A model generated the notes under the pieces. The model ran no database searches, was not told the DNA's origin, and saw only the letters and a list, made by a program, of their open reading frames with translations. A stretch of 64,000 bases of DNA from Caenorhabditis remanei. Lineage: Eukaryota; Nematoda; Chromadorea; Rhabditida; Rhabditidae. Made by a program: the position numbers and the translations under genes. The stretch covers positions 5,828,001 through 5,892,000 of the forward strand of contig NC_071329.1 of assembly GCF_010183535.1 (NCBI RefSeq), written 5' to 3'. Positions 33,883 to 45,448 of this stretch are shown here, one piece after another (positions within the stretch are counted from its first letter, which is position 1; the number at the start of each line of letters is the position of its first letter).

Positions 33883-36800
33883 CGTTTCGTCAAAAATGAA
33901 GCTCAAAAGTGGCGAATTCGTCAGATTCATTTCTCGCAGACAGTTTTTTGATCAGAAAAATGGAATAAGAAGACGAAAAGAAAGAGTAACCATAGAATAA
34001 GATGTAAATCAACGAGCTCTTTCGATTGGTAACTTCCTTTTTATTGTACGATCAAAGTGAAATGAGATATTTTGAATTTCGTCAAAAATGAAGCTCAAAA
34101 GTGGCGAATTCGTCAGATTCATTTCTCGCAGACAGTTTTTTGATCAGAAAAATGGAATAAGAAGACGAAAAGAAAGAGTAACCATAGAATAAGATGTAAA
34201 TCAACGAGCTCTTTCTATTGGTGGTTTCCTTTTTATTGTACGATCAAAATGAAATGAGTTATTTTGAATTTCGTCAAAAATGAAGCTCAAAAGTGGCGAA
34301 TTCGTCAGATTCGTTTCGCGCAGACAGTTTTTTGATCAGATAAATGGAATAAGAAGACGAAAAGAAAGAGTAACCATAGAATATGATGTAAATCAACGAG
34401 CTCTTTCGATTGGTAACTTTCTTTTTGTTGTACGATCAAAATGAAATGAGTTATTTTGAATTTCGTCAAAAATGAAGCTCAAAAGTGGCGAAAACGTGAA
34501 ATTCGTTTCTCGCAGACAGTTTTTTGATCAGAAAAATGGAATAAGAAGACGAAAAGAAAGATTAACCATAGAATGTGATGTAAATCAACGAGCTCTTTCG
34601 ATTGGTAACTTCTTTTTTATTGTACGATCAAAGTGAAATGAGTTATTTTGAATTTCGTCAAAAATGAAGTTCAAAAGTGGCGAATTCGTCAAATTCATTT
34701 CTCGCAGACAGTTTTTTGATCAGAAAAATGGAATAAGAAGACGAAAAGAAAGAGTAACCATAGAATAAGATGTAAATCAACGAGCTCTTTTGATTGGTAA
34801 CTTCCTTTTTGTTGTACGATCAAAATGAAATGAGTTATTTTGAATTTCGTCAAAAATGAAGCTCAAAAGTGGCGAATTCGTCAGATTCATTTCTCGCAGA
34901 CAGTTTTTTGATCAGAAAAATGGAATAAGAAGACGAAAAGAAAGAGTAACCATAGAATAAGATGTAAATCAACGAGCTCTTTTGATTGGTAACTTCCTTT
35001 TTATTGTACGATCAAAGTGAAATGAGATATTTTGAATTTCGTCAAAAATGAAGCTCAAAAGTGGCGAATTCGTCAGATTCATTTCTCGCAGACAGTTTTT
35101 TGATCAGAAAAATGGAATAAGAAGACGAAAAGAAAGAGTAACCATAGAATAAGATGTAAATCAACGAGCTCTTTTGATTGGTATTTTCCTTTTTATTGTA
35201 CGATCAAAGTGAAATGAGATATTTTGAATTTCGTCAAAAATGAAGCTCAAAAGTGGCGAAAACGTGAAATTCGTTTCTCGCAGACAGTTTTTTGATCAGA
35301 AAAATGGAATAAGAAGACGAAAAGAAAGATTAACCATAGAATGTGATGTAAATCAACGAGCTCTTTCGATTGGTAACTTCTTTTTTATTGTACGATCAAA
35401 GTGAAATGAGTTATTTTGAATTTCGTCAAAAATGAAGCTCAAAAGTGGCGAAAACGTGAAATTCGTTTCTCGCAGACAGTTTTTTGATCAGAAAAATGGA
35501 ATAAGAAGACGAAAAGAAAGAGTAACCATAGAATAAGATGTAAATCAACGAGCTCTTTTGATTGGTATTTTCCTTTTTATTGTACGATCAAAGTGAAATG
35601 AGATATTTTGAATTTCGTCAAAAATGAAGCTCAAAAGTGGCGAAAACGTGAAATTCGTTTCTCGCAGACAGTTTTTTGATCAGAAAAATGGAATAAGAAG
35701 ACGAAAAGAAAGATTAACCATAGAATGTGATGTAAATCAACGAGCTCTTTCGATTGGTAACTTCCTTTTTATTGTACGATCAAAGTGAAATGAGTTATTT
35801 TGAATTTCGTCAAAAATGAAGCTCAAAAGTGGCGAATTCGTCAGATTCATTTCTCGCAGACAGTTTTTTGATCAGAAAAATGGAATAAGAAGACGAAAAG
35901 AAAGAGTAACCATAGAATAAGATGTAAATCAACGAGCTCTTTCGATTGGTAACTTCCTTTTTGTTGTACGATCAAAATGAAATGAGTTATTTTGAATTTC
36001 GTCAAAAATGAAGCTCAAAAGTGGCGAATTCGTCAGATTCATTTCTCGCAGACAGTTTTTTGATCAGAAAAATGGAATAAGAAGACGAAAAGAAAGAGTA
36101 ACCATAGAATAAGATGTAAATCAACGAGCTCTTTTGATTGGTAACTTCCTTTTTGTTGTACGATCAAAATGAAATGAGTTATTTTGAATTTCGTCAAAAA
36201 TGAAGCTCAAAAGTGGCGAATTCGTCAGATTCATTTCTCGCAGACAGTTTTTTGATCAGAAAAATGGAATAAGAAGACGAAAAGAAAGAGTAACCATAGA
36301 ATAAGATGTAAATCAACGAGCTCTTTTGATTGGTAACTTCCTTTTTATTGTACGATCAAAGTGAAATGAGATATTTTGAATTTCGTCAAAAATGAAGCTC
36401 AAAAGTGGCGAATTCGTCAGATTCATTTCTCGCAGACAGTTTTTTGATCAGAAAAATGGAATAAGAAGACGAAAAGAAAGAGTAACCATAGAATAAGATG
36501 TAAATCAACGAGCTCTTTTGATTGGTAACTTCCTTTTTGTTGTACGATCAAAATGAAATGAGTTATTTTGAATTTCGTCAAAAATGAAGCTCAAAAGTGG
36601 CGAATTCGTCAGATTCATTTCTCGCAGACAGTTTTTTGATCAGAAAAATGGAATAAGAAGACGAAAAGAAAGAGTAACCATAGAATAAGATGTAAATCAA
36701 CGAGCTCTTTTGATTGGTAACTTCCTTTTTATTGTACGATCAAAGTGAAATGAGATATTTTGAATTTCGTCAAAAATGAAGCTCAAAAGTGGCGAAAACG

Positions 36801-39800
36801 TCAGATTCGTTTCTCGCAGACAGTTTTTTGATCAGAAAAATGGAATAAGAAGACGAAAAGAAAGAGTAACCATAGAATAAGATGTAAATCAACGAGCTCT
36901 TTCGATTGGTAACTTCCTTTTGTTGTACGATCAAAATGAAATGAGTTATTTTGAATTTCGTCAAAAATGAAGCTCAAAAGTGGCGAATTCGTCAGATTCA
37001 TTTCTCGCAGACAGTTTTTTGATCAGAAAAATGGAATAAGAAGACGAAAAGAAAGAGTAACCATAGAATAAGATGTAAATCAACGAGCTCTTTCGATTGG
37101 TAACTTCCTTTTTATTGTACGATCAAAGTGAAATGAGATATTTTGAATTTCGTCAAAAATGAAGCTCAAAAGTGGCGAATTCGTCAGATTCATTTCTCGC
37201 AGACAGTTTTTTGATCAGAAAAATGGAATAAGAAGACGAAAAGAAAGAGTAACCATAGAATAAGATGTAAATCAACGAGCTCTTTCGATTGGTAACTTCC
37301 TTTTTGTTGTACGATCAAAATGAAATGAGATATTTTGAATTTCGTCAAAAATGAAGCTCAAAAGTGGCGAATTCGTCAGATTCATTTCTCGCAGACAGTT
37401 TTTTGATCAGAAAAATGGAATAAAAAGACGAAAAGAAAGAGTAACCATAGAATAAGATGTAAATCAACGAGCTCTTTCGATTGGTAACTTCCTTTTTGTT
37501 GTACGATCAAAATGAAATGAGATATTTTGAATTTCGTCAAAAATGAAGCTCAAAAGTGGCGAATTCGTCAGATTCATTTCTCGCAGACAGTTTTTTGATC
37601 AGAAAAATGGAATAAGAAGACGAAAAGAAAGAGTAACCATAGAATAAGATGTAAATCAACGAGCTCTTTCGATTGGTAACTTCCTTTTTGTTGTACGATC
37701 AAAATGAAATGAGATATTTTGAATTTCGTCAAAAATGAAGCTCAAAAGTGGCGAATTCGTCAGATTCATTTCTCGCAGACAGTTTTTTGATCAGAAAAAT
37801 GGAATAAAAAGACGAAAAGAAAGAGTAACCATAGAATAAGATGTAAATCAACGAGCTCTTTCGATTGGTAACTTCCTTTTTATTGTACGATCAAAGTGAA
37901 ATGAGATATTTTGAATTTCGTCAAAAATGAAGCTCAAAAGTGGCGAATTCGTCAGATTCATTTCTCGCAGACAGTTTTTTGATCAGAAAAATGGAATAAG
38001 AAGACGAAAAGAAAGAGTAACCATAGAATAAGATGTAAATCAACGAGCTCTTTCGATTGGTAACTTCCTTTTTGTTGTACGATCAAAATGAAATGAGATA
38101 TTTTGAATTTCGTCAAAAATGAAGCTCAAAAGTGGCGAATTCGTCAGATTCATTTCTCGCAGACAGTTTTTTGATCAGAAAAATGGAATAAGAAGACGAA
38201 AAGAAAGAGTAACCATAGAACATGATGTAAATCAACGAGCTCTTTCGATTGGTAACTTCCTTTTTGTTGTACGATCAAAATGAAATGAGATATTTTGAAT
38301 TTCGTCAAAAATGAAGCTCAAAAGTGGCGAATTCGTCAGATTCATTTCTCGCAGACAGTTTTTTGATCAGAAAAATGGAATAAGAAGACGAAAAGAAAGA
38401 GTAACCATAGAATAAGATGTAAATCAACGAGCTCTTTCGATTGGTAACTTCCTTTTTGTTGTACGATCAAAATGAAATGAGATATTTTGAATTTCGTCAA
38501 AAATGAAGCTCAAAAGTGGCGAATTCGTCAGATTCATTTCTCGCAGACAGTTTTTTGATCAGAAAAATGGAATAAAAAGACGAAAAGAAAGAGTAACCAT
38601 AGAATAAGATGTAAATCAACGAGCTCTTTCGATTGGTAACTTCCTTTTTATTGTACGATCAAAGTGAAATGAGATATTTTGAATTTCGTCAAAAATGAAG
38701 CTCAAAAGTGGCGAATTCGTCAGATTCATTTCTCGCAGACAGTTTTTTGATCAGAAAAATGGAATAAGAAGACGAAAAGAAAGATTAACCATAGAATAAG
38801 ATGTAAATCAACGAGCTCTTTCGATTGGTAACTTCCTTTTTATTGTACGATCAAAGTGAAATGAGATATTTTGAATTTCGTCAAAAATGAAGCTCAAAAG
38901 TGGCGAATTCGTCAGATTCATTTCTCGCACACAGTTTTTTGATCAGAAAAATGGAATAAGAAGACGAAAAGAAAGAGTAACCATAGAATAAGATGTAAAT
39001 CAACGAGCTCTTTCGATTGGTAACTTCCTTTTTATTGTACGATCAAAGTGAAATGAGTTATTTTGAATTTCGTCAAAAATGAAGCTCAAAAGTGGCGAAT
39101 TCGTCAGATTCATTTCTCGCAGACAGTTTTTTGATCAGAAAAATGGAATAAGAAGACGAAAAGAAAGAGTAACCATAGAATAAGATGTAAATCAACGAGC
39201 TCTTTCGATTGGTAACTTCCTTTTTATTGTACGATCAAAATGAAATGAGATATTTTGAATTTCGTCAAAAATGAAGCTCAAAAGTGGCGAATTCGTCAGA
39301 TTCATTTCTCGCACACAGTTTTTTGATCAGAAAAATGGAATAAGAAGACGAAAAGAAAGAGTAACCATAGAATAAGATGTAAATCAACGAGCTCTTTCGA
39401 TTGGTAACTTCCTTTTTATTGTACGATCAAAGTGAAATGAGTTATTTTGAATTTCGTCAAAAATGAAGCTCAAAAGTGGCGAATTCGTCAGATTCATTTC
39501 TCGCACACAGTTTTTTGATCAGAAAAATGGAATAAGAAGACGAAAAGAAAGAGTAACCATAGAATAAGATGTAAATCAACGAGCTCTTTCGATTGGTAAC
39601 TTCCTTTTTATTGTACGATCAAAATGAAATGAGATATTTTGAATTTCGTCAAAAATGAAGCTCAAAAGTGGCGAATTCGTCAGATTCATTTCTCGCACAC
39701 AGTTTTTTGATCAGAAAAATGGAATAAGAAGACGAAAAGAAAGAGTAACCATAGAATAAGATGTAAATCAACGAGCTCTTTCGATTGGTAACTTCCTTTT

Positions 39801-41460
39801 TATTGTACGATCAAAGTGAAATGAGTTATTTTGAATTTCGTCAAAAATGAAGCTCAAAAGTGGCGAATTCGTCAGATTCATTTCTCGCAGACAGTTTTTT
39901 GATCAGAAAAATGGAATAAAAAGACGAAAAGAAAGAGTAACCATAGAATAAGATGTAAATCAACGAGCTCTTTCGATTGGTAACTTCCTTTTTATTGTAC
40001 GATCAAAGTGAAATGAGATATTTTGAATTTCGTCAAAAATGAAGCTCAAAAGTGGCGAATTCGTCAGATTCATTTCTCGCAGACAGTTTTTTGATCAGAA
40101 AAATGGAATAAGAAGACGAAAAGAAAGATTAACCATAGAATAAGATGTAAATCAACGAGCTCTTTCGATTGGTAACTTCCTTTTTGTTGTACGATCAAAA
40201 TGAAATGAGTTATTTTGAATTTCGTCAAAAATGAAGCTCAAAAGTGGCGAATTCGTCAGATTCATTTCTCGCAGACAGTTTTTTGATCAGAAAAATGGAA
40301 TAAGAAGACGAAAAGAAAGAGTAACCATAGAATAAGATGTAAATCAACGAGCTCTTTCGATTGGTAACTTCCTTTTTGTTGTACGATCAAAGTGAAATGA
40401 GATATTTTGAATTTCGTCAAAAATGAAGCTCAAAAGTGGCGAATTCGTCAGATTCATTTCTCGCAGACAGTTTTTTGATCAGAAAAATGGAATAAAAAGA
40501 CGAAAAGAAAGAGTAACCATAGAATAAGATGTAAATCAACGAGCTCTTTCGATTGGTAACTTCCTTTTTATTGTACGATCAAAGTGAAATGAGATATTTT
40601 GAATTTCGTCAAAAATGAAGCTCAAAAGTGGCGAATTCGTCAGATTCATTTCTCGCAGACAGTTTTTTGATCAGAAAAATGGAATAAAAAGACGAAAAGA
40701 AAGAGTAACCATAGAATAAGATGTAAATCAACGAGCTCTTTCGATTGGTAACTTCCTTTTTGTTGTACGATCAAAATGAAATGAGTTATTTTGAATTTCG
40801 TCAAAAATGAAGCTCAAAAGTGGCGAATTCGTCAGATTCATTTCTCGCAGACAGTTTTTTGATCAGAAAAATGGAATAAGAAGACGAAAAGAAAGAGTAA
40901 CCATAGAATAAGATGTAAATCAACGAGCTCTTTCGATTGGTAACTTCCTTTTTGTTGTACGATCAAAGTGAAATGAGATATTTTGAATTTCGTCAAAAAT
41001 GAAGCTCAAAAGTGGCGAATTCGTCAGATTCATTTCTCGCACACAGTTTTTTGATCAGAAAAATGGAATAAGAAGACGAAAAGAAAGAGTAACCATAGAA
41101 TAAGATGTAAATTAACGAGCTCTTTCGATTGGTAACTTCCTTTTTATTGTACGATCAAAATGAAATGAGTTATTTTGAATTTCGTCAAAAATGAAGCTCA
41201 AAAGTGGCGAATTCGTCAGATTCGTTTCTCGCAGACAGTTTTTTGATCAGAAAAACGGAATAAGAAAACGAAAAGAAAGAGTAACCATAGAACATGATGT
41301 AAATCAACGAGCTCTTTCGATTGGTAACTTCCTTTTTATTGTACGATCAAAATGAAATGAGATATTTTGAATTTCGTCAAAAATGAAGCTCAAAAGTGGC
41401 GAATTCGTCAGATTCATTTCTCGCAGACAGTTTTTTGATCAGAAAAATGGAATAAAAAGA
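33883..41460 (+). repeat. 192-bp satellite array, about 40 units
   Basis: The landmark GTCAAAAATGAAG recurs from 33889 to 41375 at a 192-bp spacing (39 intervals in 7486 bp; one unit near 36920 lacks a base). Units are highly similar. Two linked variants alternate: TTTTTATTGTACGATCAAAG with GAGATATT, and TTTTTGTTGTACGATCAAAA with GAGTTATT. A second variable site reads GGCGAATTCGTCAG or GGCGAAAACGTGAAA. In most units the plus strand holds a 34-codon ORF starting MKLKSGEFVRFISRRQFFDQ and ending at TAA. Some units (GAATGTGATG) lose that stop. Because 192 is divisible by 3, the frame is the same in every unit. The last unit is cut at about 41460 and its ORF continues into gene X. No promoter or RNA gene was recognised. 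Confidence 0.95.
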
Positions 41461-44400
41461 CGACGTCTTAATGCGCTTAGTTTGGAGGATACGGTGGTGG
41501 AGCCGACTGTGAAGGAGGCGGAGTCGAAGAGGGCGGAGTCTGGAGGGGCGGAGCCTCTTGTGAGAGCCAAGGAGAAGATGATTCGGGAGGAGGAGGAGCC
41601 TGAGGGGGCGGAGCTTATTCAGGAGGCGGAGCTTAAGGAGGCGGAGCCTATTCAGGAGGAGAAGACGATTAGAGAAGAGGAGGAGCCTGAGGGGGCGGAG
41701 CCTCTTGAGAAGGAGAAGACGATTCGGGAGGAGGCGGAGCCTATTCAAGAGGAGGAGCCTAAAGGGGCGGAGCCTATTCAAGAAGAGCAAGAGGAGGAGG
41801 AGGAGCCAGAAGAGAGAAGAAGATGTTCGTTTTATGGGAAATTTGATGGAAGAGAGAGAAGAGGATAGAGAAGAGAACTTGAGTTTTTGAGAAAAATATG
41901 AATTATTTGGGAAATTTTTGGGTTTTTTTCGGGAAATTGCGTTTTTTGACTGAAAATTTCAGTTTTTTAATCGATTTTGGAGAGAAAAATGGAATTTTTA
42001 ATATGAAAATCTAGATTTTCACCTAAAAATTGCGTTTTTATAGCGAATAAATCAAAATTTGAGTGTTTTTCACTTGAAAAATGCATACTTGTCAACGGGC
42101 CGAAACGGGCCGACACGGGCCGGCTCGTAACTCGCGTCAAAATAAACATAATGAGCTGAAAAATATATCAAAATGTAGATCTCGACGAGTTCTATGTCCA
42201 TGACCTACTACGGGCCGGATGGCTATTCGTTAATATGCCGCGGGCCGGGCTAAAATGGCTTTTTTGGCCATTTTCGCGTTTTTTGGCACTTTTTCCCGGC
42301 CCGCGGCACATTAACGAATAGCCATCCGGCCCGTAGTAGGTCACGGACATAGAACTCGTCGAGATCTACATTTTGATATATTTTTCAGCTCATTATGTTT
42401 ATTTTGACGCGAGTTACGAGCCGGCCCGTTTCGGCCCGTTGACAAGTATGGAAAAATGCAATTTTTGCTGGGAAAATGGAGCTTTCAGCTGTATTTCAGA
42501 AAAATTTCCATCTTTTTCGGATGAAAAACTCCAAATTAGCAGCATTCTTACAACTGCGCTCCACCGCAAACGAGAGAGTATCGGGCGAGAGAGACGCAGA
42601 GTTTTTTCTGGCGCGAAACAGATTTTCACCATTTTTGATCTATTTTCACAAGTTTTAATTATAAATTTGCCAATTTCCGAGAGAAAATTATGCAAAAATA
42701 GATCAAAAATGGTGAAAATCTGTTTCGGCGCCAGAAACAAACTCTGCGTCTCTCTCTCCAATACTCTCTCGTTTGCGGTGGGGCGCAGTTGTAGTAAAAT
42801 GGCTCTGCTAATATAGGTTTGAAAATCATCGAAATTCGATCGAAACGCGGCCATTTTTCATAGAAATTTGTACGATGAGACGCAGCCGTCCTCCGCAGAT
42901 GCGCTCTATTGAGAAATTGAGCGCGTCTCCGTGGGTAGGCTGGCCATTATCGTGAAATTGGACCATTTTATCTGAAAGAGATGGAATATCAAATGTTGAT
43001 CTTCTCGCTACAAAAACGCTGAATCAGCATATATTTGGTCGAATTTAGCTGAAATGTGACGAAAAAATTGGCAATTTTTAGGTGAAATGCTAGATTTTGC
43101 ATAATTTCCGATCATTATTTTGTTCAATTTTTAATAGAAATCTGTCAGAAATACGATTTTTAGCTCCGGAAACAGTGAAAATCGATTGAAAACTGAATTT
43201 TTTGATAAAAAATCAAAAAATGTAGCTTATTTTGGTCTAAATCTGGTGAAAATCATCACTTTGCGAAGCTCCAGCCCCAAAAATTACTGTATTTGGCCTA
43301 TCAGCACGACACGCTTCTTACAACCGCGCTCTACCGAAACCTAAGAAAATAGTGTGCGAAATTGAGAGACTCAGAGAAAAAGAGACATTTTTCAAGCGGA
43401 TTTCGGTGGAGCGCAGTTGTAAGAACTGTGTCGAGATAATAAGCTAATAATGTTCTTACAACTGTGCTCCACCGAAATCCCCTTGAAAAATGTGTATTTT
43501 TCTCTGCGTCTCTCAATTTCACACACTATTTTCTCGCGGTTTCGGTAGAGTGCGGTTGTAAGAACTGTGCCTCGAGCTAATAAATCCATGTATTTCTATT
43601 CCAGCACGCCGCCGAAAAACTCCAACAATTCACACCGATGACGATGAGAACGAATCGCTGGATGCCAATGGGAAGAAGTGGAAGAAACCAAAGATTTCAG
43701 GCAGTAAGCGGATTCTGATTCTCGTAAAAATTTCAAAATTTCGACATTCAGAATCACCAGAAAAAGAAGCGAACATCTCCTCAGCGAACGTCACCGTCCG
43801 CAGAAGTCGACGTGGTCGTGCTTCAGAAGTCACTTCAGAAGACGTCAGCGTCGTTCCGAAGCAACGAAAACGGAAGGCTGTGGAAGAGGATTCAGATGAG
43901 CCAACGACGACACCACCGACGTCATCTGAATTGCCTTCAGAAGGCGTCCGACCGTTGTCACGTGTGATGACTCCAATGCTATTCGACGAGACGAAAGTGG
44001 GCGGACGTTTTTGCTCGACGCCAATACGTGGAAGAGATTCGGATACTGTAGGTGACGTCACGTTCGATGACGTCAATCTGTCGGCGATCACTGAGAATGA
44101 GCCGGTGAAGAATAGAAGTGAGTGGGGGGCGGGAGGGAGGGAAGTGCGCTCTATTGAGAATTGGAAATTTTGGAGTCCACGTGGACAAATGCCTTTAATT
44201 TGCTGCTTTTTCTGGGATTTTTAAGCAAAAAAAGTGGTTTTTAACCGAAATTTTTGGCAAAAACATTTAAAAAACTATAATTTGCTGGGTTTTTAGAGTA
44301 AAAATACAGATTTTTTGTGAAATTTTTCGTCAAATCCAGAATTTTCTGGTTAAAATACTGTATTTTTCACAAAAAAACAGTGAAAAATCGTGAAAATCGA

Positions 44401-45083
44401 CGATTATTAGCTATTTTTTATGTTTTTTTCACTTGAAAATCACATAAAACTGATAATTTTCAGTCAAAATCAGGGAAAAATCGTGAAAATTTCCCCGATT
44501 TTCATATACCAAAGTTGAAGAATAGAAGTGAGTAAAGGTGCTCTATTGAGAATTGGAAATTGGAGTCCACGTGGACAAGATTCAAACCGTTTATTGATGG
44601 GTTTTGAATGAGAAAAATGTGAAAATCGGAGAAAATTTACCGTTTTTTCACTTTTTTGACTGAAAATTATCATTTTTCAGAGAAAAATTCTCAAAATTGC
44701 TTAAAATCGTCAATTTTCTTTGAAATTTAGAAGTTTCTATGGGATTTTTAGAAAAATAGAGATTTCTACCTACATTTTTGTAGAAAAAAACACGAAAAAT
44801 GAGTCAAAACTTAGCTTTTTGACTGAAAATTTGAAATTTCAACGAATTTTTCGGCAAAAAACAATAAAAATCTTTAATTTGTTGCTTTTTTGAGTGAAAA
44901 ATGTAGTTTTTTCTCCTTCAAAAACTTAAAATCTTGTCCACCCGAACTACACCCCCCCCCCCCTAATTCTCAATAGAGCGCACATTCAAACTTAAAAATT
45001 CAAAATCTCTAATTATTTATATTTCTTCAGAAAGCCACGCCCAATACCTGCAACAAATCTTCGAAGAGGACGAAGAGAACTAA
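41443..45083 (+). CDS. Gene X: basic/acidic low-complexity protein, unrecognised
   Basis: The best exon chain is 41443-41824, 43605-43703, 43752-44117 and 45031-45083 (900 nt, phases consistent). The last three exons are well supported by CAG acceptors and GT donors. The first is less sure: its acceptor GATCAG lies inside the last satellite unit and its donor (GTTCGT) is weak. The protein opens KNGIKRRRLNALSLEDTVVEP, then a Glu/Pro/Ala tract with degenerate EEEEPEGAEPIQ-type repeats, then RRRKTPTIHTDDDENESLD, an RRSRRGRASE basic patch, a Thr/Pro/Ser stretch, LSRVMTPMLFDETKVGG and a C-terminus KSHAQYLQQIFEEDEEN. Charged patches suggest a nuclear protein, but no family is recognised. The 1.8 kb first intron holds one P1 and three P2 elements. 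The last exon is duplicated in inverted orientation at 63860-63912. Confidence 0.6.
42083..42450. repeat. P1 palindrome in gene X intron 1
   Basis: The most complete P1 copy: 368 bp, almost perfectly palindromic. It starts GCATACTTGTCAACGGGCCG and the centre reads CCGCGGGCCGGG ... CCCGGCCCGCGG. Confidence 0.9.
42536..42820. repeat. P2 palindrome in gene X intron 1
   Basis: Arms TTAGCAGCATTCTTACAACT / AGTTGTAGTAAAATGGCTCTGCTAA, with inner GCAAACGAGAGAGTATCGGG and AAACAGATTTTCACCATTTT pairs. Confidence 0.8.
43305..43440. repeat. P2 element
   Basis: Arms GCACGACACGCTTCTTACAA / TTGTAAGAACTGTGTCGAG, imperfect, with the internal GCGCTCTACCGAAA pair. Confidence 0.75.
43449..43580. repeat. P2 element, adjacent copy
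   Basis: Arms GTTCTTACAACTGTGCTCCA / GTGCGGTTGTAAGAACTGTG. It lies 9 bp after the previous copy in intron 1 of gene X. Confidence 0.75.
44118..45030. other. Last intron of gene X
   Basis: AT-rich intron with two diverged copies of a block containing GAATAGAAGTGAGT and AATTGGAAATTTTGGAGTCC (44110-44180 and 44518-44580), so the donor region of the exon has been partly duplicated inside the intron. A C-run occurs at 44951-44963. Confidence 0.55.
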
Positions 45084-45448
45084 TCGATTTCTGTCTGTGT
45101 GTCTGTACCAAAGTTTATTATATCTCCCAATTTATATCCTATTTCTTTGCTCTATTCCGTATCTATTCAATTCACTTTTTTCTCAAGCCAAAAATTCAAA
45201 TAAATTTCTGTCTAATCTTATTCAGGAGTGATATTCATTTAATAGGATACTCTCAAGATGTATCAAATACGGTTAGAATAAAAATACAAATGAAGGACGG
45301 GGGGAAATAGAGATTACAATACAGAGAGAGAGAGAATTCCCGTCTTTTTTCTTCTTTTTTTGGATAAAACATGTTCAATTCGACAGGTAATTAAGGGGAG
45401 GGTAATTATGCAATTATACAGACAATTAATGAGATTTCGAGTGACGAA

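Noticed and set aside
33883..41460. CRISPR array, rRNA or histone gene cluster as an explanation for the regular array
   Set aside because: Units are contiguous without unique spacers, and no rRNA, 5S or histone sequence is recognisable.
41377..41790. Minus-strand 137-codon Leu/Arg-rich ORF opposite the gene X exon
   Set aside because: It is the antisense shadow of the Glu/Pro-rich repeat and lacks splice or start support.
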